The notes under the pieces were generated by a model. It ran no database searches. It was not told where the DNA came from and worked only from the letters and a program-made list of their open reading frames with translations. The translations under genes and the position numbers were made by a program. A DNA stretch of 64,000 nucleotides. It comes from Alphaproteobacteria bacterium. Lineage in GTDB: Bacteria > Pseudomonadota > Alphaproteobacteria > Sphingomonadales > Kordiimonadaceae. The stretch is from NCBI GenBank assembly GCA_006226495.1, contig SBGU01000054.1, positions 22,104 through 86,103 of the forward strand, in the 5' to 3' direction. This document shows positions 1-11,012 of this stretch, piece after piece (within the stretch, counting starts at the first letter, position 1; each line of letters begins with the position of its first letter).

Positions 1-1
1 G

Positions 2-2008
2 ATTGAAAAGCTGAAACCGGTTGAAGCTTTGCTCGAAGGCCCGCTGATGCGGGAAGACTTGCGCCGCTTTGTCGACTGGGTTGCGGCCTATACGCTCACC
101 TCGCCTGGTGCCGTGTTGCGCATGTGCCTGTCGGGCCCCGCGGCCACAGGGCAGGCGCCGGTGAAGCGGCATTATGCGCCCGCGCCCGCCGTGCCCGCAG
201 ACCTACGCATGACCCCGGCGCGGCAGGCGGTGCTCAGGTTGCTAGCGGACGGCAAGGCGCGCACGGCATCGGAAATCAGTGAACTGGCGGCTGTATCCGA
301 CGCGGTGGTGCGTGGTCTTGAGAAAGCCGGGGCGCTGATCGCGCTCGATATCTCGGCCGATGCACCTTACCCGCCGCCCCATCCCGGTCTCAAGGGGCCA
401 GACCTTTCGGGTGAACAGGCCGCCGCAGCCGAGGCGATTCGGGCCCAGGTGTGGGAAGGCGGCTTCGCACCTTTCCTTTTGGACGGCATTACCGGTTCCG
501 GCAAGACCGAGGTCTATTTCGAAGGCCTGGCCGAAGCGCTCAAGGAAAAAGGCGCGCAGGTGCTGGTTCTGGTGCCGGAAATCGCGCTGACGAGCCAATG
601 GCTGGACCGGTTTGAAAGCCGGTTCGGCGCCGCCCCCGTGGTGTGGCATTCCGATATCGGGCAGGCCGAACGCCGGCGCGCCTGGCAGGCGATCGCAAGC
701 GGCGAGGCCCGGGTGGTGGTGGGCGCGCGCTCGGCCCTGTTCCTGCCGTTCCGCCGCCTTGCTTTTATCGTGGTCGACGAAGAACATGATGGTTCCTTCA
801 AGCAGGAAGACGGTGTCCTCTATCATGCCCGCGACATGGCCATCGTGCGGGCCAAGCTGGCCGGCTGCCCGATTGTGCTCGCGAGCGCGACGCCGTCCCT
901 TGAAACCCTGGTGAATGCGGATGAGGGGCGGTACCGACTTCTGAAGCTCAGGGAACGTCACGGCAATGCCGTGTTGCCGGAGATGAAAGCCATCGACTTG
1001 CGGCATGAGCCACCCGAACGCGGCACCTGGCTGTCGCCCGTGCTGGTGCGCGAGATCGAGGCCACGGTGGCGGCGGGCGAACAGGCTATGCTGTTCCTGA
1101 ACCGGCGGGGGTATGCGCCCCTGACCCTGTGCCGCACCTGCGGCCACCGTATCGAATGCCCCGCCTGTTCGACCTGGCTTGTGGAACACCGGTTCCGGCA
1201 GGAACTGCAGTGCCACCATTGTGGCCATATCGAACCGGTACCGAACGCCTGCCCGACCTGCAAGACGGAAGACAGCCTGGTCGCCTGCGGCCCCGGCGTC
1301 GAACGCTTGTTCGAGGAAGTGTCGCACCGCTTTCCCGCCGCGCGGCTGGGGGTCATGACCAGCGATACCATGCTGAAGCCGTCGGACACCGCGCGCATGG
1401 TGCATGAAATCGCGTCCGGCAAGCTGGATATCGTGATCGGCACCCAGATCGTGACCAAGGGATATCATTTCCCGAACCTGACCCTGGTGGGCGTGGTGGA
1501 CGCCGACCTTGGCCTCAGGGGCGGTGACCTGCGCGCCGGCGAACGCACCTACCAGCAACTGGTGCAGGTCGCGGGGCGCGCGGGCCGGGCGGACAAGCCG
1601 GGCCGGGTATACCTGCAGTCCTACGAGCCCGAACACCCGGTGGTGGCGGCCCTCTTGTCCGGCGACGGTGAAGCCTTCATGGCGGCGGAGAAGGAAGCCA
1701 GGGCGCGGCACCATATGCCGCCCTTCGGCCGGCTGGCGGCGATCATCCTGTCTGGCCCCGATATGGCGGCTGTGCTGGAAGTCGGGCGCAAGCTGGCGGC
1801 GGTCGCGCCGCAGATAGACGGCGTGAATGTGGTTGGCCCGGCGCCGGCGCCACTGGCGCGCCTCAGGGGCCTGTTCCGTTTCCGGCTTCTGATGCATACG
1901 CGCAAGGATGTAAAAATACAGGCGGTTATCCGGGCCTGGCTGAATGCGGTGAAGGCGCCGTCCGGCGTGCGGATAAAGGTTGATATCGATCCCTACAGCT
2001 TTATGTAG
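2..2008 (+). CDS. priA: Primosomal protein N' (PriA helicase), 5' end missing
   Basis: PriA is the superfamily 2 DNA helicase that recognises stalled or repaired forks and reloads the replicative helicase. The reading frame is open to the window edge (codons from base 2), so the start and most of the N-terminal DNA-binding domain lie outside; a TTG at 29 is only an internal codon. Visible marks are the Walker A motif GITGSGKTEVY, the DEEH box in VVDEEHDGSFKQ, and a cysteine cluster (CRTCGH, CPAC, CHHCGH, CPTCK) for two zinc ions, followed by the second helicase lobe with QVAGRAGRA. The protein ends normally at 2008. The priA-atpH neighbourhood is a common alphaproteobacterial arrangement, here with one extra gene between them. 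Confidence 0.97.
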   Translation: MEKLKPVEALLEGPLMREDLRRFVDWVAAYTLTSPGAVLRMCLSGPAATGQAPVKRHYAPAPAVPADLRMTPARQAVLRLLADGKARTASEISELAAVSDAVVRGLEKAGALIALDISADAPYPPPHPGLKGPDLSGEQAAAAEAIRAQVWEGGFAPFLLDGITGSGKTEVYFEGLAEALKEKGAQVLVLVPEIALTSQWLDRFESRFGAAPVVWHSDIGQAERRRAWQAIASGEARVVVGARSALFLPFRRLAFIVVDEEHDGSFKQEDGVLYHARDMAIVRAKLAGCPIVLASATPSLETLVNADEGRYRLLKLRERHGNAVLPEMKAIDLRHEPPERGTWLSPVLVREIEATVAAGEQAMLFLNRRGYAPLTLCRTCGHRIECPACSTWLVEHRFRQELQCHHCGHIEPVPNACPTCKTEDSLVACGPGVERLFEEVSHRFPAARLGVMTSDTMLKPSDTARMVHEIASGKLDIVIGTQIVTKGYHFPNLTLVGVVDADLGLRGGDLRAGERTYQQLVQVAGRAGRADKPGRVYLQSYEPEHPVVAALLSGDGEAFMAAEKEARARHHMPPFGRLAAIILSGPDMAAVLEVGRKLAAVAPQIDGVNVVGPAPAPLARLRGLFRFRLLMHTRKDVKIQAVIRAWLNAVKAPSGVRIKVDIDPYSFM

Positions 2009-2059
2009 GGGGAAAGGGCCACGCGGCATTTGATGGCGGGGCCGGATTCGGGGGACTAT

Positions 2060-3700
2060 ATGGCGCTGCCGGCGCAAAAACCGTTCAAGATTGTCGCATT
2101 GTCGATGGCACGCAACGAACAGGACATGATCGAGCCGTTCGTGCGGCACAATCTCAAGTTTGTCGACTATATGCTGATCGCCGACAATAATTCGGTCGAC
2201 AATACCCGGCATATCCTTGAACGGCTGGCCCGCGAAACCGGCCGTGTCGCGGTGTGGGACCGCAGCAGCATGGAACATACGCAGGCGGACTATATGACCG
2301 CGATGATGCATGCCGTGCAATCGGTGTTTTTCTCGGACTTCATGGTGTTCCTGGATGCGGACGAATTTATCGGTGCCCGCGACCGGGCGGCGTTCGAGGC
2401 CGCCTTGCAGGGTATTCCGTCCATGGGCTGCGGTCGCATGCCCTGGCGCACCTATGTCCTGCCCAAGGGACAGCCGGTTGCCGACATGTCCAAGGACCCG
2501 CCGGCCAGCATGAACTGGTACCGGCTCGATGAATATGAACAGCATTATAAATCGATCATCCGCTTCGATGGCCGTATTGCGCCGCCCTATCAGGTGGGCG
2601 GCGGCAACCACCGGATTTTTGATGATGCGCGCAACACCATCCGCAATGTCATCCTGCCGGATGTGCCGCTTCTGCATTTCCCGGTCCGCAGCGAAGACCA
2701 GCTCAGTGCCAAGGCCATCAATGGCTGGATGGCCGTGCTCGCGAAACAGCAGGCCGGTCATGTGCTCAGCCGCAACGAATGCCATCAATGGCGCGAGAAT
2801 TTCGAACGCGCAGTGGCCGGCACCATGGGCGAGCAATTGGCGGATGCGTCCTATTTCTATTCGCGCCCGCCGGGCACGGTGGACTGGGAAAAGGATGTCG
2901 GCGAACGGCCACACGGCATAAGCTATGAACGCCGCTACAGCGACGGCAGCTTCGCAAGCCCGCTGGCGCTTGTGGCGCGCTCGTGGCACATGTCCTTCGG
3001 GCAGGACGGCCCGCCTTTGCCTGCGGCCTTCTACAGGCGCGCCGAAAGCCATGGCGATGTCGCGATCGACGGCCCGGTCATGCGCCTGGTCGCCGATCTG
3101 GTTCAGCCTGCAACCGTGATGGAAGTCGGCTGCGGCACCGGTGCGCGCCTTGCGTACCTGGATGCGGTCGGCGCCGGCAAGGTGTTCGGGATCGATGATA
3201 CCGAAACCGTCGGCGCGCTCCTGAAACCCGGCCAGTTCGCCCGCGCGAGCGTGGACCGGGTGGCCGACATCAAGGGCGGCTTCGATCTGTTCATCTGCCT
3301 GGGTGGCCTTGGCGGGCTGGATGCCGCCGGTGCCAGCGCGGCGGCGGCCCCGTTCGCGGCGGCTGCCAAAAAGGCCATCCTGTTCCGTCCCTCGCGCGGC
3401 ATTGGCGGCGGGCTGAAGCCCGGCACCTGGCGTGCCATCTGGCAGGAACTGGGCTGGCATGTCGATGTGGGGGCGACCCTTGCGGTGCGCGCGGCGGCCA
3501 GCGGACACGCCGACCGGCGGCACCTGATGCTGCTGAGGCCGGGCACGGAAGCCTTGTCCGCACCGACGCAGGCGTTTCTCACATGGATCGAAAGCTTGCC
3601 CTTCGATGCCCCCGGCACAGGCCCCGCGCTGTATGACGAATCCCTCAAGCGCGACATTCGCGAATATCTGGCCGGCTACCTGCGCCCGCGCCGGCGCTGA
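2060..3700 (+). CDS. GT2-type glycosyltransferase fused to a methyltransferase-like domain
   Basis: The N-terminal half (about residues 8-280) resembles family 2 glycosyltransferases of the Glyco_tranf_2_4 type: it opens with KIVALSMARNEQDMIEPF, then ADNNSVDNT, and has the acidic metal/sugar-nucleotide motif VFLDADEFIG. The C-terminal part carries a SAM-binding-like loop, MEVGCGTGARLAYL, followed by GIDD, as in class I methyltransferases. I chose the ATG at 2060 because a run of G (2051-2054) sits about 5 bases upstream; a TTG at 2030 and an ATG at 2033 are also in frame and would add 9-10 residues. No signal peptide or membrane segment is seen. It lies alone between priA and the ATP synthase operon. 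Acceptor and sugar are unknown. Confidence 0.75.
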   Translation: MALPAQKPFKIVALSMARNEQDMIEPFVRHNLKFVDYMLIADNNSVDNTRHILERLARETGRVAVWDRSSMEHTQADYMTAMMHAVQSVFFSDFMVFLDADEFIGARDRAAFEAALQGIPSMGCGRMPWRTYVLPKGQPVADMSKDPPASMNWYRLDEYEQHYKSIIRFDGRIAPPYQVGGGNHRIFDDARNTIRNVILPDVPLLHFPVRSEDQLSAKAINGWMAVLAKQQAGHVLSRNECHQWRENFERAVAGTMGEQLADASYFYSRPPGTVDWEKDVGERPHGISYERRYSDGSFASPLALVARSWHMSFGQDGPPLPAAFYRRAESHGDVAIDGPVMRLVADLVQPATVMEVGCGTGARLAYLDAVGAGKVFGIDDTETVGALLKPGQFARASVDRVADIKGGFDLFICLGGLGGLDAAGASAAAAPFAAAAKKAILFRPSRGIGGGLKPGTWRAIWQELGWHVDVGATLAVRAAASGHADRRHLMLLRPGTEALSAPTQAFLTWIESLPFDAPGTGPALYDESLKRDIREYLAGYLRPRRR

Positions 3701-4066
3701 ATAGCTTTCCACCAATCTGGCACAGGCAGGCCCAATCGGCCCCGCCGGTACCGAAATGTCCCTAAACCCCTGCAAAAAGGGCGATAAAAGCGCCTTCAAG
3801 TGCCGGATTTGCATGGGAAACGCTGTCAGGCGCCCGCGGGATTTTGTCCCGGGGACAGAAGAATCAAAACAGCGGCACAACGCGGCTTGCATGGTGGAAA
3901 TGCTTATGCTAGAGGGAGCACGCATTTCGGCTGGCCTTGGCCGCAGTGGGGCTTATTTTCTGCCTCGTTGAAACAAGTCAAAACTGAGCGTGAGCGGACT
4001 TTGTTCAAAGACCCCGTCTCACAGATGTGTCAACAGGTTCAGACCTAACCCAGGGGACAGTCTGAC
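3701..4066. other. Non-coding leader before the ATP synthase operon
   Basis: These 366 bases have no convincing gene; a 71-codon open frame near 3756 has neither a recognisable product nor a good ribosome site. The stretch should hold the atpH promoter, but I could not settle on one hexamer pair. A 6+6 palindrome around one central base (TGTCCCGGGGACA, 3845-3857) is the only clear symmetrical element. The atpH ribosome site is AGGGGACA at 4052-4059. Confidence 0.5.
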
Positions 4067-4627
4067 GTGACCTCGCACAAAGCGATAGTATCAGGGATTT
4101 CCGGCCGCTATGCCGTGGCGCTTTTTGACCTCGCCGTTGAGGAAAAGGCGCTTGAGGCGGTCGAATCCGATCTCGCCAAGCTGAAAGCCATGTTGGGGGA
4201 CAGTGCAGATCTGCGCACCCTCGTCGGCTCGCCGCTTTACAGCCGGGAACAGCAGTCCAAAGGCATCACGAAAGTGGCCGAAGCTGCAGCCCTCTCGGCG
4301 CTGACCAACAAGTTCCTGGGTGTGCTGGCGGCGAATCGTCGCCTGGGCAATCTGCCTGCCATCCTCGCGGACTTCGACAAGCTCCTGTCTCACCACCGCG
4401 GTGAGGTAACGGCCGATGTCGTCAGCGCGCGGGCCCTGACCAAGAAACAGCTTGGTGACCTTGAAAAGAAATTGAAGTCGGCTGTAGGCCGGGATGTCGC
4501 CATCAACGCCAGCGTCGACGAAAGTCTGCTCGGCGGCCTTCGGGTACAAGTGGGCTCCCGCATGGTGGACAGCTCCCTTAAAACCAAACTCGACAACCTC
4601 GCAATCGCCATGAAAGGGGTTCAGTAA
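4067..4627 (+). CDS. atpH: F1F0 ATP synthase delta subunit
   Basis: The delta subunit forms the peripheral stalk joint between the F1 head and the F0 b subunits. At 186 residues it is the usual size; the start [15 protein letters not shown] and the C-terminal [16 protein letters not shown] are typical of the family. The start is GTG with AGGGGACA about 8 bases upstream. It is the first gene of atpHAGDC, and its stop codon overlaps the atpA start by one base, indicating translational coupling. F0 genes are absent from this operon, as is normal in Alphaproteobacteria, where they form a separate operon. Confidence 0.97.
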   Translation: MTSHKAIVSGISGRYAVALFDLAVEEKALEAVESDLAKLKAMLGDSADLRTLVGSPLYSREQQSKGITKVAEAAALSALTNKFLGVLAANRRLGNLPAILADFDKLLSHHRGEVTADVVSARALTKKQLGDLEKKLKSAVGRDVAINASVDESLLGGLRVQVGSRMVDSSLKTKLDNLAIAMKGVQ

Positions 4628-6159
4628 TGGATATCCGTGCGGCGGAAATCTCCAAGGTCCTGAAGGACCAGATCGCTAATTTCGGCAATGACGCTGAAGT
4701 TTCTGAAGTAGGCACCGTTCTCTCGGTTGGTGACGGTATTGCCCGCGTATACGGCCTCGACCAGGTGCAAGCCGGTGAGATGGTTGAATTCCCGGGTGGC
4801 GTCAAGGGCATGGCCCTGAACCTCGAGAGCGACAACGTCGGTATCGTTATTTTCGGTAGCGACCGTGGCATTAAAGAAGGCGACACCGTCAAACGGACCG
4901 GCGCCATCGTGGACGTGCCGGTTGGCAAAGGCCTGCTGGGCCGCGTTGTTGACGCGCTTGGCAACCCGATCGACGGCAAAGGTCCGCTGACCGATGTCAC
5001 CCGTTCGCGCGTTGAAGTAAAAGCACCGGGCATCATCCCGCGCCAGTCGGTTCACGAGCCGATGCAGTCGGGCCTGAAGGCAATCGACGCCCTGGTGCCG
5101 GTTGGCCGTGGTCAGCGCGAGCTGGTGATCGGTGACCGTCAGACCGGTAAAACCGCCGTTGCCATCGACACCTTCATCAACCAGAAGGCTTCGAACGACG
5201 CCGCCAAAGACGACAGCGGCAAGCTGTTCTGTATCTATGTGGCCGTTGGTCAGAAGCGTTCGACCGTTGCCCAGATCGTGAAGTCGCTCGAAGAGCAAGG
5301 CGCGCTGGAATATTCCATCGTTGTTGCCGCGACCGCTTCCGAGCCGGCACCGCTGCAGTTCCTGGCACCCTACACCGGTTGCGCCATGGGCGAGTTCTTC
5401 CGCGACAACGGCATGCATGCCGTGATCGTGTATGACGATCTGTCCAAACAGGCCGTTGCTTACCGCCAGATGTCGCTGCTTCTGCGCCGTCCGCCGGGAC
5501 GTGAAGCTTACCCGGGTGACGTATTCTACCTGCACTCACGCCTCCTGGAACGCGCTGCAAAGCTGAACGACGAGCTCGGCGCTGGTTCGCTGACCGCTCT
5601 GCCGATCATCGAAACCCAGGCTGGTGACGTGTCGGCCTACATCCCGACCAACGTGATCTCGATCACCGACGGCCAGATCTTCCTTGAGACCGACCTGTTC
5701 TACAAAGGTATCCGTCCCGCTATTAACGTGGGTCTGTCGGTATCGCGCGTAGGCTCGGCCGCTCAGATCAAGGCGATGAAACAGGTTGCAGGCTCGATCA
5801 AGCTCGAACTCGCCCAGTATCGCGAGATGGAAGCTTTCGCCCAGTTCGGTTCCGACCTCGATGCGTCGACCCAGAAACTGCTGAACCGCGGTTCGCGCCT
5901 GACCGAGCTTCTGAAGCAAGCTCAGTACAGCCCGCTCCCGGTTGAAGAGCAGGTTGTGTCGATCTTCGCTGGTGTTCGTGGTTACCTGGATGCGTTCCCG
6001 GTTTCGTCGGTTACCCGCTTCGAAGAGCAGTTCCTCGGGGAAATGCGCTCCAAGCATGCCGATGTTCTGGCGACCATTCGCAGCGAACAGAAACTGAGCG
6101 ACGACACGATTGCAAAACTGAAGTCGATCCTCGACGCATTCGCGAAGTCCTTTAGCTAA
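4627..6159 (+). CDS. atpA: F1F0 ATP synthase alpha subunit
   Basis: The alpha subunit is the non-catalytic nucleotide-binding partner of beta in the F1 hexamer. The 510-residue length matches the family. The P-loop GDRQTGKTA, the downstream [17 protein letters not shown] and the signature [17 protein letters not shown] are all present. The ATG overlaps the atpH stop by one base. Third positions are strongly biased and synonymous choice looks more selective than in the neighbouring accessory genes, consistent with high expression. The protein acts at the cytoplasmic face of the inner membrane as part of the alpha3-beta3 head. Confidence 0.99.
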   Translation: MDIRAAEISKVLKDQIANFGNDAEVSEVGTVLSVGDGIARVYGLDQVQAGEMVEFPGGVKGMALNLESDNVGIVIFGSDRGIKEGDTVKRTGAIVDVPVGKGLLGRVVDALGNPIDGKGPLTDVTRSRVEVKAPGIIPRQSVHEPMQSGLKAIDALVPVGRGQRELVIGDRQTGKTAVAIDTFINQKASNDAAKDDSGKLFCIYVAVGQKRSTVAQIVKSLEEQGALEYSIVVAATASEPAPLQFLAPYTGCAMGEFFRDNGMHAVIVYDDLSKQAVAYRQMSLLLRRPPGREAYPGDVFYLHSRLLERAAKLNDELGAGSLTALPIIETQAGDVSAYIPTNVISITDGQIFLETDLFYKGIRPAINVGLSVSRVGSAAQIKAMKQVAGSIKLELAQYREMEAFAQFGSDLDASTQKLLNRGSRLTELLKQAQYSPLPVEEQVVSIFAGVRGYLDAFPVSSVTRFEEQFLGEMRSKHADVLATIRSEQKLSDDTIAKLKSILDAFAKSFS

Positions 6160-6189
6160 GACCCAGACGATTGGAGGAAGGCAGGACCC

Positions 6190-7083
6190 ATGCCCAGCCT
6201 TAAAGACCTGAAAGTCCGGATCAGCTCCGTCAAGTCGACGCAGAAGATCACCAAAGCCATGAAAATGGTGGCGGCATCCAAACTGCGCCGTGCACAGGAA
6301 GCAGCGGAAGCTGCCCGCCCCTATGCAGAGCGGATGGAAAATGTACTCGCTGGCCTTGGCGCCGCCGTCAAGGACCAGCCGGGTGCATCCCCGCTGCTCG
6401 CCGGCACCGGCAAGGACGATGTTGAACTGGTAATCGTCGCGACCTCCGAGCGGGGCCTGTGCGGCGGTTTCAACACCAACATCGTCAAGGCGGCCCGCGC
6501 GCACATCCAGTCGCTCGTGAAAGCCGGCAAGACGGTGAAGATCCTGTGTATCGGCCGCAAGGGCTATGGCCTTCTGCGCCGGACCTACGGTGACAAGATC
6601 ATCGGTCACAAGGACATGTCCGCCATCAAGCGCCTCGGTTTTGCCGATGCGCACGACATTGCCGCCGACGTGCTGGCCATGTTCGAACGTGGCGAATTTG
6701 ATGTTGCGACCCTGTTCTATGCCAAGTTCCAGTCGGCTCTGGTGCAGATCACGACCAAACAACAGCTTATCCCGGCGCCGCTGCCGGAAGTTGCCAACGA
6801 AAACGAAGCTGGCGACGAGCTGCAGGGCGCGATCTACGAATATGAGCCGGACGAAGGCGCGATCCTCGACGACCTTCTGCCCCGGAACGTGGCTGTGCAG
6901 ATCTACCGCGGTCTCCTCGAGAACGCCGCATCCGAGCAGGGTGCGCGCATGACCGCGATGGACAACGCAACCCGTAACGCCGGCGACATGATTGCCAACC
7001 TGACGATTACCTATAACCGGACCCGTCAGGCCGCGATCACCAAAGAGCTGATTGAAATCATTTCGGGCGCTGAAGCGCTCTAG
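6190..7083 (+). CDS. atpG: F1F0 ATP synthase gamma subunit
   Basis: Gamma is the rotating central shaft of F1. The N-terminal helix ([21 protein letters not shown]) and the C-terminal helix ([17 protein letters not shown] followed by [10 protein letters not shown]) are the two conserved coiled-coil arms that insert into the alpha3-beta3 ring. Length 297 residues is ordinary. A GGAGGAAGG ribosome site lies about 8 bases before the ATG. Thirty bases separate it from atpA and twenty from atpD, so all five genes are clearly one transcript. Confidence 0.98.
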   Translation: MPSLKDLKVRISSVKSTQKITKAMKMVAASKLRRAQEAAEAARPYAERMENVLAGLGAAVKDQPGASPLLAGTGKDDVELVIVATSERGLCGGFNTNIVKAARAHIQSLVKAGKTVKILCIGRKGYGLLRRTYGDKIIGHKDMSAIKRLGFADAHDIAADVLAMFERGEFDVATLFYAKFQSALVQITTKQQLIPAPLPEVANENEAGDELQGAIYEYEPDEGAILDDLLPRNVAVQIYRGLLENAASEQGARMTAMDNATRNAGDMIANLTITYNRTRQAAITKELIEIISGAEAL

Positions 7084-7100
7084 ACGACCAAGGAGTGTAG

Positions 7101-8528
<1,428 letters not shown>

Positions 8529-8548
8529 GCCACGAGGACACGGACATC

Positions 8549-8956
8549 ATGACCGACACGCTTCACTATGAAATCGTTTCGCCCGAGCGCCTTCTGAAGG
8601 ACGCAGAGGCAGCGATGATCGTGGTGCCCGGCGCAGACGGCGACTTCGCCGCCCTGCCTGGTCACGCGCCCCTGATGTCCACCATCCGTCCCGGTGTTGT
8701 TGAAATCTTCGAAGACGAGGGCGCACAGCCGTCCCGTCTGTTCGTCAAGGGCGGCTTGGCCCAGATCAGCCCGAAGGGCCTGACCATCCTGGCCGAAGAG
8801 ACGATCGACCTGTCGGCCGTCAACACTGACGAGCTGAAGCAGAAGATTACTGACACTCGTGAGGACATCGAGGACGCCAAGGACGACATCGAACGCGCCG
8901 CGCTTGAAAAAGAGCTGGCCTGGATGGTGGCCCTCGCCGAGGTGGTTGCCGCTTAA
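8549..8956 (+). CDS. atpC: F1F0 ATP synthase epsilon subunit
   Basis: Epsilon binds the foot of gamma and can inhibit ATP hydrolysis. The N-terminal beta-sandwich shows MIVVPGADGDFAALPGHAPLMS and continues through FVKGGLAQISPKGLTILAE. The C-terminal helical hairpin is present (about residues 95-135), though charged and possibly short-acting. Length 135 residues is normal. It closes the operon; a strong hairpin terminator starts 25 bases after the stop codon. Confidence 0.96.
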   Translation: MTDTLHYEIVSPERLLKDAEAAMIVVPGADGDFAALPGHAPLMSTIRPGVVEIFEDEGAQPSRLFVKGGLAQISPKGLTILAEETIDLSAVNTDELKQKITDTREDIEDAKDDIERAALEKELAWMVALAEVVAA

Positions 8957-8981
8957 GGCAGCACGGCAGACCCAGAAATAG

Positions 8982-9012
8982 AAAAGGCGGTACCATCAGG
9001 TACCGCCTTTTT
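8982..9012 (+). terminator. Rho-independent terminator of the atp operon (bidirectional form)
   Basis: A 13-bp perfect stem (AAAAGGCGGTACC against GGTACCGCCTTTT) with a four-base loop is followed by a T-run on the plus strand. The A-run on its other side gives a T-run on the minus strand too, so it can also stop transcription of the convergent collar genes that end at 9035. Confidence 0.9.
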
Positions 9013-9034
9013 GCTTTATGGCTATGCCGCCCGC

Positions 9035-9631
9035 CTATTCGGTTTCGCTGGCAGGCGAAGGCGTTGGCGTCGGAGTCGGCGCCGACGGCACCGTGCCGTC
9101 CAGGCAAATGATATAATTTACCACGCTGAAAGGCTGCAGGTTGTCCATCTCAACAACGTCCGGGCCGTTGGTGCCGAGGGCATCGTTCGCGAGTGTTGCG
9201 GTCGCGCCGCTATAGCCGGGGGCATAGCCCTTGCGGGTACGGGTCGCGGGTGTGCCGGTCGAGCCGCGGGCGATGGCCATCATGCTTTGGCCATCTATCG
9301 GGGTGGCGCTGGTTGCGTTGGAATTCAGCGCCTGGAAGCTGTGCCAGTGCGGCGGCACATGCGCCGCCGTGATGCGTTTTTCGGTCGCGCCAAAGGAATC
9401 GCCAATGTACCAGGGAATGTTCGGGTTGCCTGGCGCGGCACCGGGGCCGACGGCGACCCTGCCCCGAAAATCGGGCAACCGGAAATAGTCGCCAGCGCCG
9501 CCATACATATAGCCGATGACGCCGAACAGGCTCAGAAAGCTGGCTTTTGGCAGGCTCTGCCCACAACACAAGGCCCAGTCGACGGGCGCAAAGTTGAAGC
9601 CGACTTGCCGGATTTCACCAATATAGGCCAT
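9035..9631 (-). CDS. Phage tail collar domain protein (Mdp-like), last of the cluster
   Basis: This is a 198-residue single-module member of the tail-collar/microcystin-dependent-protein family (Pfam Collar type). Such proteins begin GEIRxF, have a W-x-CDG-like segment, then an LPD-x-RGR core, a P-x-H-x-H segment and end with an N-x-QP-x-x-x-x-x-x-I strand. Here these are AYIGEIRQVG, WALCCGQSL, YFRLPDFRGRVAVGPG, VPPHWHSF and NLQPFSVVNYIICL. The start chosen (9631) has GAGGAGGA 9 bases upstream; longer upstream frames are spurious. A tail rich in Pro and Thr (APTPTPTPSPASE) follows the domain. Family members are often cell-surface or phage-tail components, but the role in this organism is unknown. 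Confidence 0.85.
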   Translation of the reverse strand: MAYIGEIRQVGFNFAPVDWALCCGQSLPKASFLSLFGVIGYMYGGAGDYFRLPDFRGRVAVGPGAAPGNPNIPWYIGDSFGATEKRITAAHVPPHWHSFQALNSNATSATPIDGQSMMAIARGSTGTPATRTRKGYAPGYSGATATLANDALGTNGPDVVEMDNLQPFSVVNYIICLDGTVPSAPTPTPTPSPASETE

Positions 9632-9632
9632 G

Positions 9633-10247
9633 TTATTTGTCCTCCTCTGGTGTCGAGGGCTGTGTCGGTTCCGGTGGCACCATTGCCTGCACTGAAGGGG
9701 CAGGGGACGGCCACGCGCCATATGTTGCGATGATATAATTGACACACAGGGACGGCTGTATGTTGCTGACCGGCAGGTTGCCGGGGGCGCCCGCAGATAT
9801 TGTGCTTGAATCAAGGGTGCAGGCGCCAGTGTAACTGCTGTCCGGTGTCGCATAGACAAGCTGATTTTTTTTGCCCGATACGCCGCCCAGATAAGCGCCA
9901 TAGGGGCTTCCCGCCGGGCTGTTGGCTTTGGTGTTGACCTGGACGGTATGGTTGTGGTTGGGCAGGTTGTCCCGGTTCAGGTACATTTGTGTCGCACCGC
10001 CAATAGCACCGAAGAGGTAGGTGTGGTACGAAGCCGTCGATTGACCGCAGGAAATCGGTACCCGCCCCCGAAGGTCGGGCAGGGCAAAGGTGGTCTGGCT
10101 GCCGCCATAGGTATAATAGAGGGCCGTAAACAACAGCTCATAGTCAGAGACATTCAAATAGCGGCCGTCGCACGGCAGCCAGCCTGTGGGTATCGCGGTC
10201 GCGAGGCCCGCAAACATGCGGATTTCACCGACATAACAATCAGCCAT
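9633..10247 (-). CDS. Phage tail collar domain protein (Mdp-like)
   Basis: A 204-residue single-module collar protein. The module is complete: CYVGEIRMFAG at the start, GWLPCDGRYLNV, FALPDLRGRVPISCG, LPNHNHTV, and NIQPSLCVNYIIATYG near the end, then a Pro-rich tail ending TPEEDK. Its start codon at 10247 lies inside the end of the preceding gene (8 bases of overlap) and its stop is one base from the next start, so the last three collar genes are translationally coupled. No signal peptide is visible. Sequence between the conserved blocks differs greatly from its neighbours, which argues for old rather than recent duplication. Confidence 0.85.
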   Translation of the reverse strand: MADCYVGEIRMFAGLATAIPTGWLPCDGRYLNVSDYELLFTALYYTYGGSQTTFALPDLRGRVPISCGQSTASYHTYLFGAIGGATQMYLNRDNLPNHNHTVQVNTKANSPAGSPYGAYLGGVSGKKNQLVYATPDSSYTGACTLDSSTISAGAPGNLPVSNIQPSLCVNYIIATYGAWPSPAPSVQAMVPPEPTQPSTPEEDK

Positions 10248-10797
10248 GGGTGCTCTCCTCGGCGACAGGGTCTGTGGACCGGCTTGGATATATGCCCTTG
10301 GTGGCCATGCAATAGATCAGGGCCAGGTAGGGCTGCATATTCTGTATCGGGGTGCTGCTGCCGCTATTGCCGACCGACGCCGGGTTCAGGGTGGCATACT
10401 GGTTGGTGCTGTAATAGCTGTCCAATTCCGGGAATGGCTGGGTACTGGTGTCGATTGTGGTGGCCAGCAGGTTGTTGGCCGGGCTCGATTGGGTGCCACC
10501 CGTTTCTGCGGCCATCAGATTGTGGGTGTGTGCGGGCACTTGCGTCAGTATGTTGATTTCGCTGCCGCCAATGCGACCAAGGGGAAATTGGCCGTAGGGA
10601 TCTTGCCCCATGGCAACACGGCCGCGCAGGTCGGGCAGGGAAAAGGTTGTTGTGCCATTGCCGCCATATGCGGTGCCCAGCAGTGAAAATAGTGGTTTGT
10701 AGCTGTCGATCTGAAGCTGTCTGCCGTCACAGGGCAGCCAGCCATCCGGTATTCTGGAAGTGGGAAACAACCGAAGTTCCCCGATGAAAAAGTCCAT
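10240..10797 (-). CDS. Phage tail collar domain protein (Mdp-like)
   Basis: A 185-residue single-module collar protein, first of the coupled trio at the 3-prime end of the locus. Conserved blocks are FFIGELRLFP, GWLPCDGRQLQI, TTTFSLPDLRGRVAMG, VPAHTHNLMA and NMQPYLALIYCMATKGIYP. The repeat of GGNGTTTF before the LPD core is the commonest form in this locus. A 215-base non-coding gap (10798-11012) separates it from the three-module gene, so this trio may have its own promoter; the gap contains only a small CCGTG/CACGG hairpin and nothing else I can name. Confidence 0.85.
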   Translation of the reverse strand: MDFFIGELRLFPTSRIPDGWLPCDGRQLQIDSYKPLFSLLGTAYGGNGTTTFSLPDLRGRVAMGQDPYGQFPLGRIGGSEINILTQVPAHTHNLMAAETGGTQSSPANNLLATTIDTSTQPFPELDSYYSTNQYATLNPASVGNSGSSTPIQNMQPYLALIYCMATKGIYPSRSTDPVAEESTHG

Positions 10798-11012
10798 GAA
10801 ATTTGCCCCATAGGTGATTGTCCCGATGGAAGGGCAATTGCACCGATATCACCGTGCCGCGACACGGGCACCCCTCCCCTCCCGCCGATATACGATCAGA
10901 AATAGTTCTGGCGCGCAATGGCACGCCTTGAGGGCGAACCGGCCGGGCGGCGGAAATCCGGGCAAGGGCTGTACGGTGCGGATCGGGCGGGTTTGTATTG
11001 TGGCTCTCGAAA

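Noticed and set aside
242..3925. Very long antisense open frame (1227 codons) opposite priA and the glycosyltransferase gene
   Set aside because: It is the complement of two well-supported genes in high-GC DNA, where stop codons are rare; its translation has no family features.
3756..3971. 71-codon open frame upstream of atpH
   Set aside because: No recognisable domain, poor ribosome site, and it lies in the expected promoter region.
10798..11012. Attenuator or riboswitch in the gap before the last collar trio
   Set aside because: Only a small five-base stem (CCGTG/CACGG) is present, with no terminator or recognised aptamer.
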